Shown: piece by piece, positions 35,389 through 44,200 of the stretch
Numbering within the stretch: position 1 is the first letter of the stretch
Layout: every line of letters begins with the position of its first letter
The notes under the pieces: model-generated
The model's database searches: none
The model's input: the letters and a program-made list of their open reading frames with translations, nothing else
What the model was told of the DNA's origin: nothing
Translations under genes and position numbers: made by a program
Source: Woeseia oceani
Lineage (GTDB): Bacteria; Pseudomonadota; Gammaproteobacteria; Steroidobacterales; Woeseiaceae
Direction: 5' to 3'
Length of the DNA stretch: 64,000 nucleotides
NCBI RefSeq assembly: GCF_001677435.1
Contig: NZ_CP016268.1
Span: 1,911,001 to 1,975,000 of the forward strand

Positions 35389-36258
35389 ATGAATCGTGAA
35401 ATCGTTCGTCAGGCCCGCTCCGGTTATGTGATGCTGGTGGTGCTCGCACTGGCACAAATCGCCACGTTCTACGGCTTGTTCTCGGCCGTCACGGCGCAGT
35501 CGCTGGTCGCTTGCCTGTTCGCGGCCTTGTCCATTCTGGTCGTGCTCGTGTGCTGGGTGGGCTTTTTCATGGTGCATCCGAACGAGGCCAAGGTTCTGCA
35601 GTTATTCGGTAAGTACTCCGGAACCGTACGCGACTCAGGTCTCCGCTGGGCAAACCCGTTCTACGCCAAAAGCCGCGTGTCGACGCGCGTACGCAATTTC
35701 GAAAGCGGCAAACTGAAGGTCAACGATTCGCAGGGTAGCCCGATCGAAATTGCGGCGGTGGTCGTCTGGAAAGTGGTCGACACCGCCGAGGCGATGTTTG
35801 AAGTGGATGACTACGAAGAGTTTGTTCACATCCAAAGCGAATCGGCGCTTCGTGACCTGTCAACCTCCTACCCCTACGAACCGCACGAGGGCGAGGGCCT
35901 GGCACTACGCAGCGACCCACAGGAAGTCGCAAATGCACTGCGCGGTGAAATTCAGAGCCGCCTCGAACAAGCCGGTGTTGCAGTGATTGAGGCTCGTATC
36001 AGCCATTTGGCGTACGCCCCGGAAATTGCTCACGCGATGCTGCGACGGCAGCAGGCGTCGGCCATCATTGCTGCCAGAACACAAATAGTCGCGGGTGCGG
36101 TAGGGATGGTCGACATGGCTCTTGAGCAACTGGACGCCAAGCAGATCGTTAATCTCGATGACGAGCGCAAGGCGGCCATGGTCAGCAATCTGCTGGTCGT
36201 GCTGTGCAGTGAAGAGAATGCCCAGCCGGTTCTGAACACCGGGTCACTTTATACGTGA
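35389..36258 (+). CDS. SPFH/Band 7 domain membrane protein
   Basis: A 289-residue protein with two N-terminal helices (residues 13-35 and 39-60) and an SPFH (stomatin/prohibitin/flotillin/HflK) domain from about residue 62. Marks are [26 protein letters not shown] and a coiled helical tail near 200-250. Such proteins form membrane scaffolds or microdomains and often regulate proteases. The ATG is preceded by AGGAG. The gene heads a small cluster under a strong operator-controlled promoter, so it is probably induced under some stress. Confidence 0.9.
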   Translation: MNREIVRQARSGYVMLVVLALAQIATFYGLFSAVTAQSLVACLFAALSILVVLVCWVGFFMVHPNEAKVLQLFGKYSGTVRDSGLRWANPFYAKSRVSTRVRNFESGKLKVNDSQGSPIEIAAVVVWKVVDTAEAMFEVDDYEEFVHIQSESALRDLSTSYPYEPHEGEGLALRSDPQEVANALRGEIQSRLEQAGVAVIEARISHLAYAPEIAHAMLRRQQASAIIAARTQIVAGAVGMVDMALEQLDAKQIVNLDDERKAAMVSNLLVVLCSEENAQPVLNTGSLYT

Positions 36259-36297
36259 CATGGATATCGTAAACCTTACGTCAGCGGTGTTACTGCA

Positions 36298-36474
36298 ATG
36301 AGTTCGCGCAAAGCGTTTGCATTGCGTATCGATGAAAAGATACTTGAGGCGATGCAACGATGGGCGAACGATGATTTGCGTAGCCTCAATGCCCAGATTG
36401 AGTTTGTATTACGGGAGTCGCTGCGCAAGCAAGGCCGCCTTCCGAAGCCGGATAGCAACACCAAAGCGGATTGA
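36298..36474 (+). CDS. Arc-like ribbon-helix-helix DNA-binding protein
   Basis: A 58-residue protein. KAFALRIDEKILEAM gives the beta strand and first helix, and SLNAQIEFVLRESLRKQGRLP the second helix of an Arc/MetJ-type ribbon-helix-helix fold. Such proteins are usually dimeric repressors, and the palindrome ahead of the SPFH gene is an obvious candidate site. The ATG overlaps the end of a 13-codon open frame (36260-36301) by ATGA, which might couple its translation to the SPFH gene. A clear ribosome binding site is absent. Confidence 0.8.
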   Translation: MSSRKAFALRIDEKILEAMQRWANDDLRSLNAQIEFVLRESLRKQGRLPKPDSNTKAD

Positions 36475-36496
36475 TGGCTAGTGGTAGGATGCCAAC

Positions 36497-36649
36497 ATGA
36501 ACCTGCTCTCATTGATCATCATTTTTCTCGCTCTGCTAATTTGCGGCGCCATCGCGTTCATAGCCTGGGAGCTTACTGCCGACGGTAAAAGGAAGGCAGA
36601 TAGCAAACGGGGCGCCAATGGCACCCCGTCTGAGCAGAACCGCGACTGA
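36497..36649 (+). CDS. Small single-helix membrane protein (50 aa)
   Basis: A 50-residue protein starting MNLLSLIIIFLALLICGA, with one strong membrane helix (residues 3-24) and a short, charged, hydrophilic tail. AGGA eight bases before the ATG and its place 22 bases after the ribbon-helix-helix gene support it as real, though short. It may be the third member of the SPFH operon and could act as a partner of the SPFH scaffold. Not recognised as a family. Confidence 0.6.
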   Translation: MNLLSLIIIFLALLICGAIAFIAWELTADGKRKADSKRGANGTPSEQNRD

Positions 36650-36666
36650 ACACAAGGCGGTTTATC

Positions 36667-38382
36667 TCACTGGTTTCGCTGCCGATTGCCACGCTCACTC
36701 TGTGACCGGTTGCTACGCGCCGGTTTGGCGCTGTTGCTTCTTTGCGGCTGGCTTTGTCGCTGGACCGGTTGCGCGCGCGGCTGTGGATTCTGCCGCTGCA
36801 CTGGTTGCGCCCGCTGACGGGGCGCTTGGGCTCTGCTGGAACTGCGGGATGTTTCAGCCCGTGCCGGGCCACTCGGCCGCTCTCGACGAGTAACGTCCGG
36901 GCGCGATGTTGAGCGAGTTACGGCGTTTCTTTCACTTTGTGTACGTGAACGGACCAACGGGGCCGGGGTCGCCGTATTGCGCTGTCGTACCACTGAACGT
37001 TGGCTTTCCCGGGCCGCTACATTCCTGCGCTGCGCAATTGCCGAATTGCTGTTGCGCCTTTCAGTCGTTGCGGATCCACGATTTTCGCGTGGAGCAGCTG
37101 ACGGTCGACGGGTGTCACCGGACTGTGTCGCCGGGGACTGTCGGCGGACAGTCTGGTCGCCGTTTCGAATACGCGCATTGTCGGCTGGGCTGCGGGAGCG
37201 GAAGCGAATTGCGCTGTCTTCGCTGCTGCGACGGGTAGCCGGATTGCTTGTTCGACGTTCAACAAGATCCGCGCGCCGGTTGCTAGCACGCGTGCCCGGA
37301 TCGCGCCTGGCCGCCTGCGTATTGTTCCGGCGTTGTGGCTGGTTTGCCTGCGCAGCTTGCTCACGCCGTGCATAACCATCGCTACTCGAGCTGCGGCGGC
37401 GATCTGAGTAGTAACGGGTTCGCGACTCATAATGGCCAGGCCGCGCGCCACCGCGGTGACGGGGTCGCCAATAGTCACCATGCCGGTTGCGGTAGCCACT
37501 GTTGCTGTGGCTGTTGCGCCCGTAATAGGTATGGAAGACCTGGATGCTGGGACGCCGCCAATAATAACGGTCGTAGTAATTCCAGCCGTAGTAAGGGTGA
37601 CCATGGTAACTATGGTGCTGGACGTGCAGATAGTGGCTGGACCAGCCTATCTGAAAAGCGGTGGTTACGCCCCAAAACGCACCGGAATTGAAGTGGTAGC
37701 CTGCCGGGTAAGGGTAGTAGTAGACCGGGTAGGCGCGTGGGTAATAGTAATAAGCGCGTACCGGCTGCCGCAGCACAACGACCTCCGGTTCGTAGTACGG
37801 AACGTAAATGACATCGTCATCAACCGGCTCGATCTCGATGGTGGTGCCGGTGCGGGTCACACGCTGACGGTCGTCCGACTGGAGGTTGCCCGCGGCGTAT
37901 GCGCGGTCGCGAAACGCTTCGACAGCGGCAACGACGTCATTTTGTTGTGCAACGACGGCCTCGCCAAGACGCCAGGTCCAGTCGAGATCGTCACTCATCA
38001 TTTCGACGACTTCAGGGTAATTGAGCAGCGCGACCACAGAGTCATCCCAGCTGTCGTCCGGCTTCAGGCTGCTGTCATTTTCAAGGTCATCGAGAAAACG
38101 GGCGGCCTGCACTATTTCCAGCGGGTATGTCGAGGCCGGCAGAACAACCGCCAGCAAGTCGTCAGGGTACAAGGCGATCGGGCCGACCAGGGTCTCTAAC
38201 TCTTCCTGCGAGAGCGTTGCTGCGACAGATTCATTGCCCGAATCGTCACTGTAGACCGTGCCGATCGGATTGCCATCGTCGTCCACTGGCGTTTGTGCGC
38301 AGGCCAGGCCGGCCGCGAACAGCAGGCAGGACAGCGCTATCAGTCGCAGTGGCAGTGATTGAGTAATCGTTTGGCTAGTCAT
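36667..38382 (-). CDS. DUF3300 exported protein with long basic low-complexity tail
   Basis: A 571-residue secreted protein. After a signal peptide (cleavage near ACA-QT, about residue 29) the DUF3300 domain runs to about residue 290, with ETLVGPIALYPDDLLAVVLPAS and VPYYEPEVV segments. A Tyr/His-rich stretch follows (YYYYPRAYPVYYYPYP). The last 250 residues are Arg/Ser/Gln-rich and disordered, with RAQPVQRQ appearing twice near the end (a third, looser copy between). Start: ATG at 38382 after GGAG. Function unknown; the tail could bind nucleic acid or acidic polymers outside the cytoplasm. Confidence 0.88.
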   Translation of the reverse strand: MTSQTITQSLPLRLIALSCLLFAAGLACAQTPVDDDGNPIGTVYSDDSGNESVAATLSQEELETLVGPIALYPDDLLAVVLPASTYPLEIVQAARFLDDLENDSSLKPDDSWDDSVVALLNYPEVVEMMSDDLDWTWRLGEAVVAQQNDVVAAVEAFRDRAYAAGNLQSDDRQRVTRTGTTIEIEPVDDDVIYVPYYEPEVVVLRQPVRAYYYYPRAYPVYYYPYPAGYHFNSGAFWGVTTAFQIGWSSHYLHVQHHSYHGHPYYGWNYYDRYYWRRPSIQVFHTYYGRNSHSNSGYRNRHGDYWRPRHRGGARPGHYESRTRYYSDRRRSSSSDGYARREQAAQANQPQRRNNTQAARRDPGTRASNRRADLVERRTSNPATRRSSEDSAIRFRSRSPADNARIRNGDQTVRRQSPATQSGDTRRPSAAPRENRGSATTERRNSNSAIAQRRNVAARESQRSVVRQRNTATPAPLVRSRTQSERNAVTRSTSRPDVTRRERPSGPARAETSRSSSRAQAPRQRAQPVQRQNPQPRAQPVQRQSQPQRSNSAKPARSNRSQSERGNRQRNQ

Positions 38383-38516
38383 CGCGTTCTCCATGTGGAG
38401 CACAGGCGCAGCTCCGAATGTAGCGCAAAGTGTACTGGCGCGAACCTGAACGCGGCCTTAACCGGCGGTTGTGAGCTAAGTCATTGTTTCCATGAGCCAG
38501 AGGTCCGTCATCCGCG

Positions 38517-39971
38517 TCAGGCCGCCCGCAGACTTGCGCGCACTTCGCTGCCCAGCCAGCGTATCGATGTTTCGATGGCCTCGGACCATGGATGCCCAAA
38601 ACTCAATCGGACGAAATTCCGGTAGCGGGTCCGCGGTGAGAAAATCAATCCAGGGGCGATACTGATTCCCTGCGCGACTGCACGGTCAAACAGCTCCTCT
38701 GAATCGACAGTACGTGGCAGCTCCAGCCACAATACGGAACCGCCGACCGGTTGCGACGTTCGGGTTTCCGCCGGAAAGTACTCGGCGATAAGTGCTGCCA
38801 TCCGTTCGGCATTGCATTGCAGTACCGGCCGCAAAGCCTTCAGGTAGCGATCGTAGTCGCCACTGGCCAGAAACTCGCTCAAGGTCAGTTGTTGCAGTAG
38901 CCCGGACGAGCATGAGAACGAGCGTTTCAGGCGCTCGATCTCTGCCGTGTAGCGGCCGGCGAGCAACCATCCAATGCGATACCCGGGCGCGGCCGTTTTG
39001 GAGAATGAGCCGCAGGTCAGTACCCGGCCCTGGCGGGAATGGAATTCTGCGGGCTTGGGGCGAAAACCATCGAAACGAAGATCGCCGTAAACATCGTCCT
39101 CGATCAATGTGATGTGGTGACGCTCGATCATGTGCACGAGTTCCCGGCGATGATCGTCAGGCATGGTGACCCCCAGCGGATTGCTTAGAGTCGTCGCAAA
39201 TATGCAGGCCTTGACCGAATGTGCACTGAGCGTTTTCTCGAGCGCTTCGAGCTGCACACCTTCCTTGGGGCAGGTCTCCACTTCGATCGCCAACATCCCG
39301 AGACTGTCAATCAGCTCCAGCAGGCCGTGATAGCAAGGCGATTCGACGGCTATCACATCGCCCGGTTCGGCGACGGCTTTCAGTGCGAGCAGCAGCGCTT
39401 CCTGACCGCCGTTCGTAATACAGATTTCGTCGGTGTTGACGTCGCTGCCGATTGTGTCGAGGTAACGATAGGCGATCTGCCGGCGCAGGCCGGGGTCACC
39501 CAGCGTATGGGCGTAACTCAGAACACGACCGTCAGTCCTTGCCATGACCCGTTTCATCGTGCGATTGAGACTTTTCGCGGCCGGTCGGGCCATGGTTGGG
39601 TTGGCGATACCGAGTGGCACAAGCCGGGTGCTGTACAGGCCGTCAAACACCCGTTCAATCAGCGAACGGCAGGCCACGGGGGTGGGCTTTGCCGCTGGCC
39701 GGAACGCGGGGCTCGGCCGGACGAGTTCGTTGGCCGCACGGGCGCGGACGTAAAAGCCAGACTGCGGTCGCGACTGCACCCGGCGCTGACGCTCGAGTTC
39801 TATGTAGGCCTGGCGGACGGTCGGTACACTCACGCCGATCTGCTCGCTCATGCGTCGCAGTGACGGTAATCGGTCGCCTGGACGCAGGGTTCCGGTTTCG
39901 ATTTTATCGGTGATCAGGTCGATAACCTGACGGTAAAGAAAGTCCCCGTTCTGCTTGTCGACCGCGAGCAT
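38517..39971 (-). CDS. MocR-type GntR/aminotransferase transcriptional regulator
   Basis: A 484-residue MocR-family protein. The N-terminal GntR winged helix is at about residues 8-78 (LRPGDRLPSLRRMSEQIGVS), then a linker, then an aminotransferase fold-I domain from about 110. The PLP-binding lysine lies in GSFSKTAAPGYRIGW. Such proteins sense PLP adducts of an amino acid or amine. It is divergent from a small gene and an EamA exporter, the usual arrangement in which MocR controls a neighbour exporter. Confidence 0.9.
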   Translation of the reverse strand: MLAVDKQNGDFLYRQVIDLITDKIETGTLRPGDRLPSLRRMSEQIGVSVPTVRQAYIELERQRRVQSRPQSGFYVRARAANELVRPSPAFRPAAKPTPVACRSLIERVFDGLYSTRLVPLGIANPTMARPAAKSLNRTMKRVMARTDGRVLSYAHTLGDPGLRRQIAYRYLDTIGSDVNTDEICITNGGQEALLLALKAVAEPGDVIAVESPCYHGLLELIDSLGMLAIEVETCPKEGVQLEALEKTLSAHSVKACIFATTLSNPLGVTMPDDHRRELVHMIERHHITLIEDDVYGDLRFDGFRPKPAEFHSRQGRVLTCGSFSKTAAPGYRIGWLLAGRYTAEIERLKRSFSCSSGLLQQLTLSEFLASGDYDRYLKALRPVLQCNAERMAALIAEYFPAETRTSQPVGGSVLWLELPRTVDSEELFDRAVAQGISIAPGLIFSPRTRYRNFVRLSFGHPWSEAIETSIRWLGSEVRASLRAA

Positions 39972-40007
39972 TACTGTTCACCTGACATTTTAGAAAAACT
40001 GCATCTG

Positions 40008-40032
40008 TTATAGCTTCACCCGCAGCTTATAG
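40008..40032. promoter_or_regulatory. TTATAG direct repeat in the MocR intergenic region
   Basis: TTATAG occurs at 40008-40013 and again at 40027-40032, so the period is 19 bases, close to two helical turns. MocR regulators are known to bind direct repeats. It lies between the divergent regulator and its neighbours, within reach of both promoters. Confidence 0.4.
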
Positions 40033-40072
40033 TCAAGCACGGTCTGGCCCCGCCGGGGCGAGGAGAACTTGA

Positions 40073-40264
40073 ATGAACACAACGGTGTGCAACTGCGAGC
40101 AAGCGGCCATGGTGGCGAAGCTGGGCACCTTTCAACGGATTTCGTGGCGACAGGCACTGCGTGGCTTGCTGTCGCCGGCGATCCGGATGCACCGGTATCG
40201 CGAATTTAACGCTCGCCTGTTGCGGGATGCCTATTGCAAACTGGACGGCTGCGACAAGCCTTAA
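40073..40264 (+). CDS. Small hypothetical protein (63 aa)
   Basis: A 63-residue basic protein with four cysteines (CNC near the start and CKLDGC near the end). AGGAG lies eight bases before the ATG, which makes it a real gene in spite of its size. The end RYREFNARLLRDAY has a faint likeness to DUF1127 proteins but the rest does not match, so I do not name it. It sits 12 bases before the EamA gene and is probably co-transcribed with it under MocR control. Confidence 0.65.
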   Translation: MNTTVCNCEQAAMVAKLGTFQRISWRQALRGLLSPAIRMHRYREFNARLLRDAYCKLDGCDKP

Positions 40265-40276
40265 CGGAAACATCGG

Positions 40277-41224
40277 GTGAACAACACTTTACTGTACACA
40301 CTGACAGTCCTTATCTGGGGCTCGACCTGGCTTGCCATCGAGTTCCAGCTCGGTGTGGTGGCAACAGAAGTGTCCGTCTTTTACCGCTATGTCCTGGCCT
40401 CCGGGTTGCTGTTCGCGTGGTGTTACCGTGGGCGCAAACGTCTGCGATTCGGTGCTGCGGCACACCTGCGATTCATGTTGCTGGGCCTGCTGATGTTCAG
40501 CCTTAATTACGTACTTGCGTACCGCGCGCAGGTGTTTGTGACGTCTGCATTTGCGGCCATCGTGTTCTCGACCATGCTGTGGATGAACATGATCAACGCG
40601 CGGCTGTTTTTCGGCGCGAGGAGCGACTGGCGAGCGATCGGTGGCTCCTTGCTGGGTATCGCCGGCATTGTCGTGATCTTCTATCCGCAGATAGAGGCCC
40701 TCAGTCTCAACGACGCGACAGTCTACGGTACGCTCATCGCGTTGCTTGGTGCGTTGCTCGCTTCGTTCGGCAATATGGTGTCCCAGGATGCGCAAAGTCG
40801 CGGCCTGCCGATTTTGCAGTCGAACGCCTGGGGCATGGCATACGGCGCTCTGTTTACAGGGCTGATCGCATTGAGCATGGACAGTGGGTTTGTCTTTGAC
40901 TGGCGTCCCGCGTACCTGGTATCGCTTATTTACCTGGCCGTGATTGGCTCGATAGTCGCGTTTGGTGCTTACCTGACGTTGCTGGGAAGAATAGGCGCAC
41001 ACAAGGCGGGCTATGCCACCGTCTTGTTCCCGGTGGTTGCGCTAACGTTGTCAGTCTTGTTCGAGGGCCTGAACATCAGTGCCAGTCTGTTGACAGGTAC
41101 GCTGCTGGTATTGGCCGGCAATGTCTTCGTATTGCGCGCGAGAAAAAGGCCTGCGGCACCGGATTCGTCGGCGCCGCCACTGACAGCGCCGCAATCACGG
41201 GCACCGAAACCGCCACTGATCTGA
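40277..41224 (+). CDS. EamA/DMT family transporter
   Basis: A 315-residue exporter with ten membrane helices in two EamA repeats. Marks are LIWGSTWLAIEFQLG in helix 1 and YRYVLASGLLF. The start is GTG at 40277, 12 bases after the small gene. As neighbour of a MocR regulator it probably exports the amino acid or amine that the regulator senses. The C-terminus is a short Pro/Ala-rich tail. Another EamA-like gene, rarD, is at 4.2 kb, but they are not closely similar. Confidence 0.88.
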   Translation: MNNTLLYTLTVLIWGSTWLAIEFQLGVVATEVSVFYRYVLASGLLFAWCYRGRKRLRFGAAAHLRFMLLGLLMFSLNYVLAYRAQVFVTSAFAAIVFSTMLWMNMINARLFFGARSDWRAIGGSLLGIAGIVVIFYPQIEALSLNDATVYGTLIALLGALLASFGNMVSQDAQSRGLPILQSNAWGMAYGALFTGLIALSMDSGFVFDWRPAYLVSLIYLAVIGSIVAFGAYLTLLGRIGAHKAGYATVLFPVVALTLSVLFEGLNISASLLTGTLLVLAGNVFVLRARKRPAAPDSSAPPLTAPQSRAPKPPLI

Positions 41225-41226
41225 GC

Positions 41227-41685
41227 CTATTTGTCGTTGCCACCGTGCCAGGCGACGAAGCGCCAGCCGTTGTCTGAACGCACGAGGATGTCGCTGTAAC
41301 GCCCACTACTGAACTCGACATCACCGCCTTTGACTTTATTTGCGGCAGTGTAAAGGTAATGCACCACGGCCATATCACCGTGGATGACGATCGCCTGCGG
41401 GTATAACTCGAACTCAAGCAGCTCGGATTGTCTCGAGTTGAATTCATTCCACAGGCGGGTTGACGCTTTGTTGCGAGGAGCCGGCGAGTCCGTTGGCCAG
41501 CCGACAAAATCGGCAGACAACAATTCATCGACCCAATCCTTGTCGCCGCGCTTCTCGGCACGCCACTGCTGTTCAACCATTGCCCACACCGCAACTTCAT
41601 CATCGCTGCTCTGGGCTTCCGCCGGTAATGCAGCGAACAGCAGAAGGGTATACAGCAGGGCGCTAAGCTTGTACGTGGTATGCAT
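41227..41685 (-). CDS. Secreted NTF2-like (DUF4440) protein
   Basis: A 152-residue protein: signal peptide (cleavage near AEA-QS, residue 24), then an NTF2-like cone-shaped domain with VWAMVEQQWRAEKRGDKDWVDELLSADFVGW and AVVHYLYTAANKV. Such domains bind small ligands or act as simple enzymes; no function is known. AGAGGAT precedes the ATG at 41685. It converges on the EamA gene with two bases between stops. Confidence 0.8.
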   Translation of the reverse strand: MHTTYKLSALLYTLLLFAALPAEAQSSDDEVAVWAMVEQQWRAEKRGDKDWVDELLSADFVGWPTDSPAPRNKASTRLWNEFNSRQSELLEFELYPQAIVIHGDMAVVHYLYTAANKVKGGDVEFSSGRYSDILVRSDNGWRFVAWHGGNDK

Positions 41686-41740
41686 CACACGATCCTCTTG
41701 ACGGAACTCGGGAGCCTGAGCCGAGTGTAGTCGCATTTGC

Positions 41741-42358
41741 TCAGCGGACCAAATAGGGCGCTTTGTGGCGGAGTGTTGCCTGCAAGGCTGACAACAGCGT
41801 GGCCACCTCGGTCGAAAACGTCGACGGTCCGTAAATGGTTTGCAATTCATGCGCTGACAGGTAATCCGGATGGTGGAGCTCAACAATGCTTGCGTACCTG
41901 TAGTCCTGACCGTCGCGCGATACTACGAAATCATAGGTATGCAGGGCTATGTCTTTCGGCTCCGGCAGTTTCATCAGTGCACCGACGGTTGTGTCGTGGG
42001 CTGCCAGATCGAATGGTCCTATGTACGTGCCGGACTTGCGAATGGCCCAGCCAGCGTTGCGAAACGTTGCCCCGATCGAGCCGCCGGCCACGATCGTTCG
42101 ATGCGGCTCCAGTAGCGCGTCTGGCAGATCGTCAGCGTAACGAACCACGGCCATTGTGCGGGTGACCGGGCCACTGTCATCAGTGCTTTCGAGGCTGCTC
42201 ATGCGCCACTGCTCGTCCTGATACATGACCCGGACGAAGTAGTTGCCGAACCGGGATTCGATACGTTCGCTGTTCAACAAGGGCGGAGCGGTAGAACAAC
42301 TGGTGAGCAGCAGGCTGGTTGTCAGTACGGCAAGCATGCCAATACGCCGGTCTTTCAT
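41741..42358 (-). CDS. Hypothetical lipoprotein
   Basis: A 205-residue lipoprotein with lipobox LTSC near residue 18, then a soluble domain of mixed strands and helices (SRFGNYFVRVMYQDEQWRMSSLES). Not recognised. I chose the ATG at 42358 because it begins the lipoprotein signal; longer in-frame starts up to 42478 would bury it. It is divergent from the zinc-ribbon gene of the queCE operon. Confidence 0.75.
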   Translation of the reverse strand: MKDRRIGMLAVLTTSLLLTSCSTAPPLLNSERIESRFGNYFVRVMYQDEQWRMSSLESTDDSGPVTRTMAVVRYADDLPDALLEPHRTIVAGGSIGATFRNAGWAIRKSGTYIGPFDLAAHDTTVGALMKLPEPKDIALHTYDFVVSRDGQDYRYASIVELHHPDYLSAHELQTIYGPSTFSTEVATLLSALQATLRHKAPYLVR

Positions 42359-42497
42359 ATGCAGCAGGCTTCCGGAGGGTGACTGGATTTTCATGGGCGC
42401 AACTTTACCTTGCTTTGCGCTTTGTTGCCGCCCGTCATGGCTCATCACCGGGCTGGTGCGGGTATACTTGCCGGACATTTGATCCGCGAGCGACAGA

Positions 42498-42860
42498 ATG
42501 ACCGATATTCTCCAGTGTTATCGCTGTGGCGCTGCGCTTGAGGCGCTGAGCCTGCCGTTGTCGCGTCAGGACCAGTGTCCGTCGTGCGGGCACTATGTGC
42601 ATGTTTGCAGGATGTGCCAGCACTTCGACCGGGGTGTCGCTCGCCAGTGCCGCGAAGACGATGCCGAGGAAGTGATGAACAAAGTGAACGCGAACTTCTG
42701 CGACTGGTTTGCGCCGGCACCGGGTCGGTACGTCGCGGCCGACACTGATCCGGCGGCGAGCGCGAACGCGGCTTTGGACTCGTTGTTTGGCGATGGTTCG
42801 CTGTCGAATGAAGAACACGACCCGGCCCGCCAGGCTGCCGAAGACCTCTTCCGGAAATAA
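42498..42860 (+). CDS. Zinc-ribbon protein, first gene of queCE operon
   Basis: A 120-residue protein with CYRCG (residues 7-11) and CPSCG (27-31), a classic zinc ribbon, followed by CRMCQHF and a further Cys (ARQCRED). The C-terminal part is acidic and low in structure. Function unknown, but it lies 5 bases before queC and is therefore likely co-expressed with 7-deazaguanine synthesis. A regulatory or chaperone role is a guess. Confidence 0.75.
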   Translation: MTDILQCYRCGAALEALSLPLSRQDQCPSCGHYVHVCRMCQHFDRGVARQCREDDAEEVMNKVNANFCDWFAPAPGRYVAADTDPAASANAALDSLFGDGSLSNEEHDPARQAAEDLFRK

Positions 42861-42865
42861 CGATC

Positions 42866-43549
42866 GTGGCTCTGGAAAACGAATTCAAGCGCGAGCATGC
42901 CCTGGTTGTTTTGTCGGGTGGGCAGGACTCGACTACCTGCCTCTACTGGGCGTTGGCGCGATTCGGCGAGGTTCAGTGCATCTCCTTTGACTATGGTCAG
43001 CGGCACAGGATCGAATTGCAGTGTGCTGAACGTATCGCCGCCAGGGCGGGGGTACCGCAGGTGCTTATTCCCATGAATACATTGGCTGCACTGGGCGGCA
43101 ATTCGCTGACAGACTCGAGTATCGCCGTTGGTGCTGAGGCAGAGCCGGAGACGGGCTTGCCAAATTCGTTTGTGCCCGGTCGAAACCTGCTGTTCCTGAC
43201 CGCGGCGGCGGCTTTTGCCTGGCAACGGGGGATCCATCACCTGGTTACGGGCGTTGCCCAGACGGACTACAGCGGTTATCCGGATTGCCGCGAAGAAACC
43301 ATTGCGGCATTGCAGTCAGCGCTGCGACTGGGCATGGAAACCGAGGTCACAATCCACACGCCGTTGATGCACTTGTCCAAGAAGGAAACGGTTCTGCTTG
43401 CCAGAGACGAAGGTGCGCTGGAGGCTATGGCGGATACCCATACTTGCTACAACGGTGTTCGTCCTCCCTGCGGGGAGTGTCCGGCCTGCATTTTGCGTGC
43501 CCGCGGTTTCGCTGAGGCGGGTATCGCTGACCCGCTAGTCGCGTCGTGA
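42866..43549 (+). CDS. queC: 7-cyano-7-deazaguanine synthase QueC
   Basis: A 227-residue ATP-dependent enzyme that turns 7-carboxy-7-deazaguanine into preQ0, a precursor of queuosine in tRNA. The PP-loop SGGQDSTT (residues 17-24) binds ATP, and four cysteines in CYNGVRPPCGECPAC near the C-terminus hold zinc. The start is GTG at 42866. It overlaps queE by 4 bases. The order queC-queE with a zinc-ribbon gene in front makes a compact biosynthetic operon. Confidence 0.95.
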   Translation: MALENEFKREHALVVLSGGQDSTTCLYWALARFGEVQCISFDYGQRHRIELQCAERIAARAGVPQVLIPMNTLAALGGNSLTDSSIAVGAEAEPETGLPNSFVPGRNLLFLTAAAAFAWQRGIHHLVTGVAQTDYSGYPDCREETIAALQSALRLGMETEVTIHTPLMHLSKKETVLLARDEGALEAMADTHTCYNGVRPPCGECPACILRARGFAEAGIADPLVAS

Positions 43550-44187
43550 CGTATTCGGTCAAAGAACTGTTTTTCACCTTGCAGGGTGAAGGTGCGCATG
43601 CCGGACGGGCCGCAGTCTTTCTTCGTTTTGCGGGCTGCAATTTGTGGTCTGGACGGGAAAAAGATCGCGAACGCGCCGTGTGCCGGTTTTGTGATACCGA
43701 TTTCGTTGGCACCGACGGTGAAGGTGGTGGCAAATTTGTCGATGCGGATACTTTGGGCGATGCCGTCATGCGCTGTTGGCCGACGGACGCCGGTGGCCAG
43801 CGCTACGTGGTCTGTACTGGCGGGGAACCGATGCTGCAACTGGATGTTGCGGCGATAGACGCGTTACACGCCAGGGGATTCGAAGTCGGCGTGGAAACCA
43901 ACGGTACCTTGCCGGTGCCGAAACAGGTTGACTGGATTTGCGTCAGTCCCAAAGCGGGAGCGACTGTGGTGCAAACGCGTGGCAACGAACTGAAACTGGT
44001 ATACCCGCAAGCAGAATTGTCAGCTCAACCCGATCAATTTGAGAAGATGGCGTTTGAACATTTCTATCTGCAGCCCATGGACAGTCCTGAACGCGCCGCC
44101 AATACGCGCCTGGCAACGGAGTATTGTCTACGCAATCCGCGGTGGAAACTGAGTCTGCAGACGCACAAAATCATTGGTATACCGTGA
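43546..44187 (+). CDS. queE: 7-carboxy-7-deazaguanine synthase QueE
   Basis: A 213-residue radical SAM enzyme that makes 7-carboxy-7-deazaguanine for queuosine synthesis. Its cluster cysteines are Cys31, Cys46 and Cys49: a CX14CX2C spacing rather than the usual CX3CX2C, as in the E. coli-type QueE branch. TLQGEGAHAGRAAVFLRFAGC at the start and VCTGGEP further on complete the radical SAM pattern. GTG start, overlapping queC. Confidence 0.95.
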   Translation: MTYSVKELFFTLQGEGAHAGRAAVFLRFAGCNLWSGREKDRERAVCRFCDTDFVGTDGEGGGKFVDADTLGDAVMRCWPTDAGGQRYVVCTGGEPMLQLDVAAIDALHARGFEVGVETNGTLPVPKQVDWICVSPKAGATVVQTRGNELKLVYPQAELSAQPDQFEKMAFEHFYLQPMDSPERAANTRLATEYCLRNPRWKLSLQTHKIIGIP

Positions 44188-44200
44188 GGCCTGTTTGCAA

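Noticed and set aside
36667-37300. Short repeats that could be taken for a CRISPR array
   Set aside because: They are in-frame codon repeats of a low-complexity protein tail, of uneven spacing and without unique spacers.
37432-38199. A 255-codon plus-strand frame opposite the DUF3300 gene
   Set aside because: It has valine-rich low-complexity sequence that mirrors the Tyr/His-rich coding strand and no recognisable fold.
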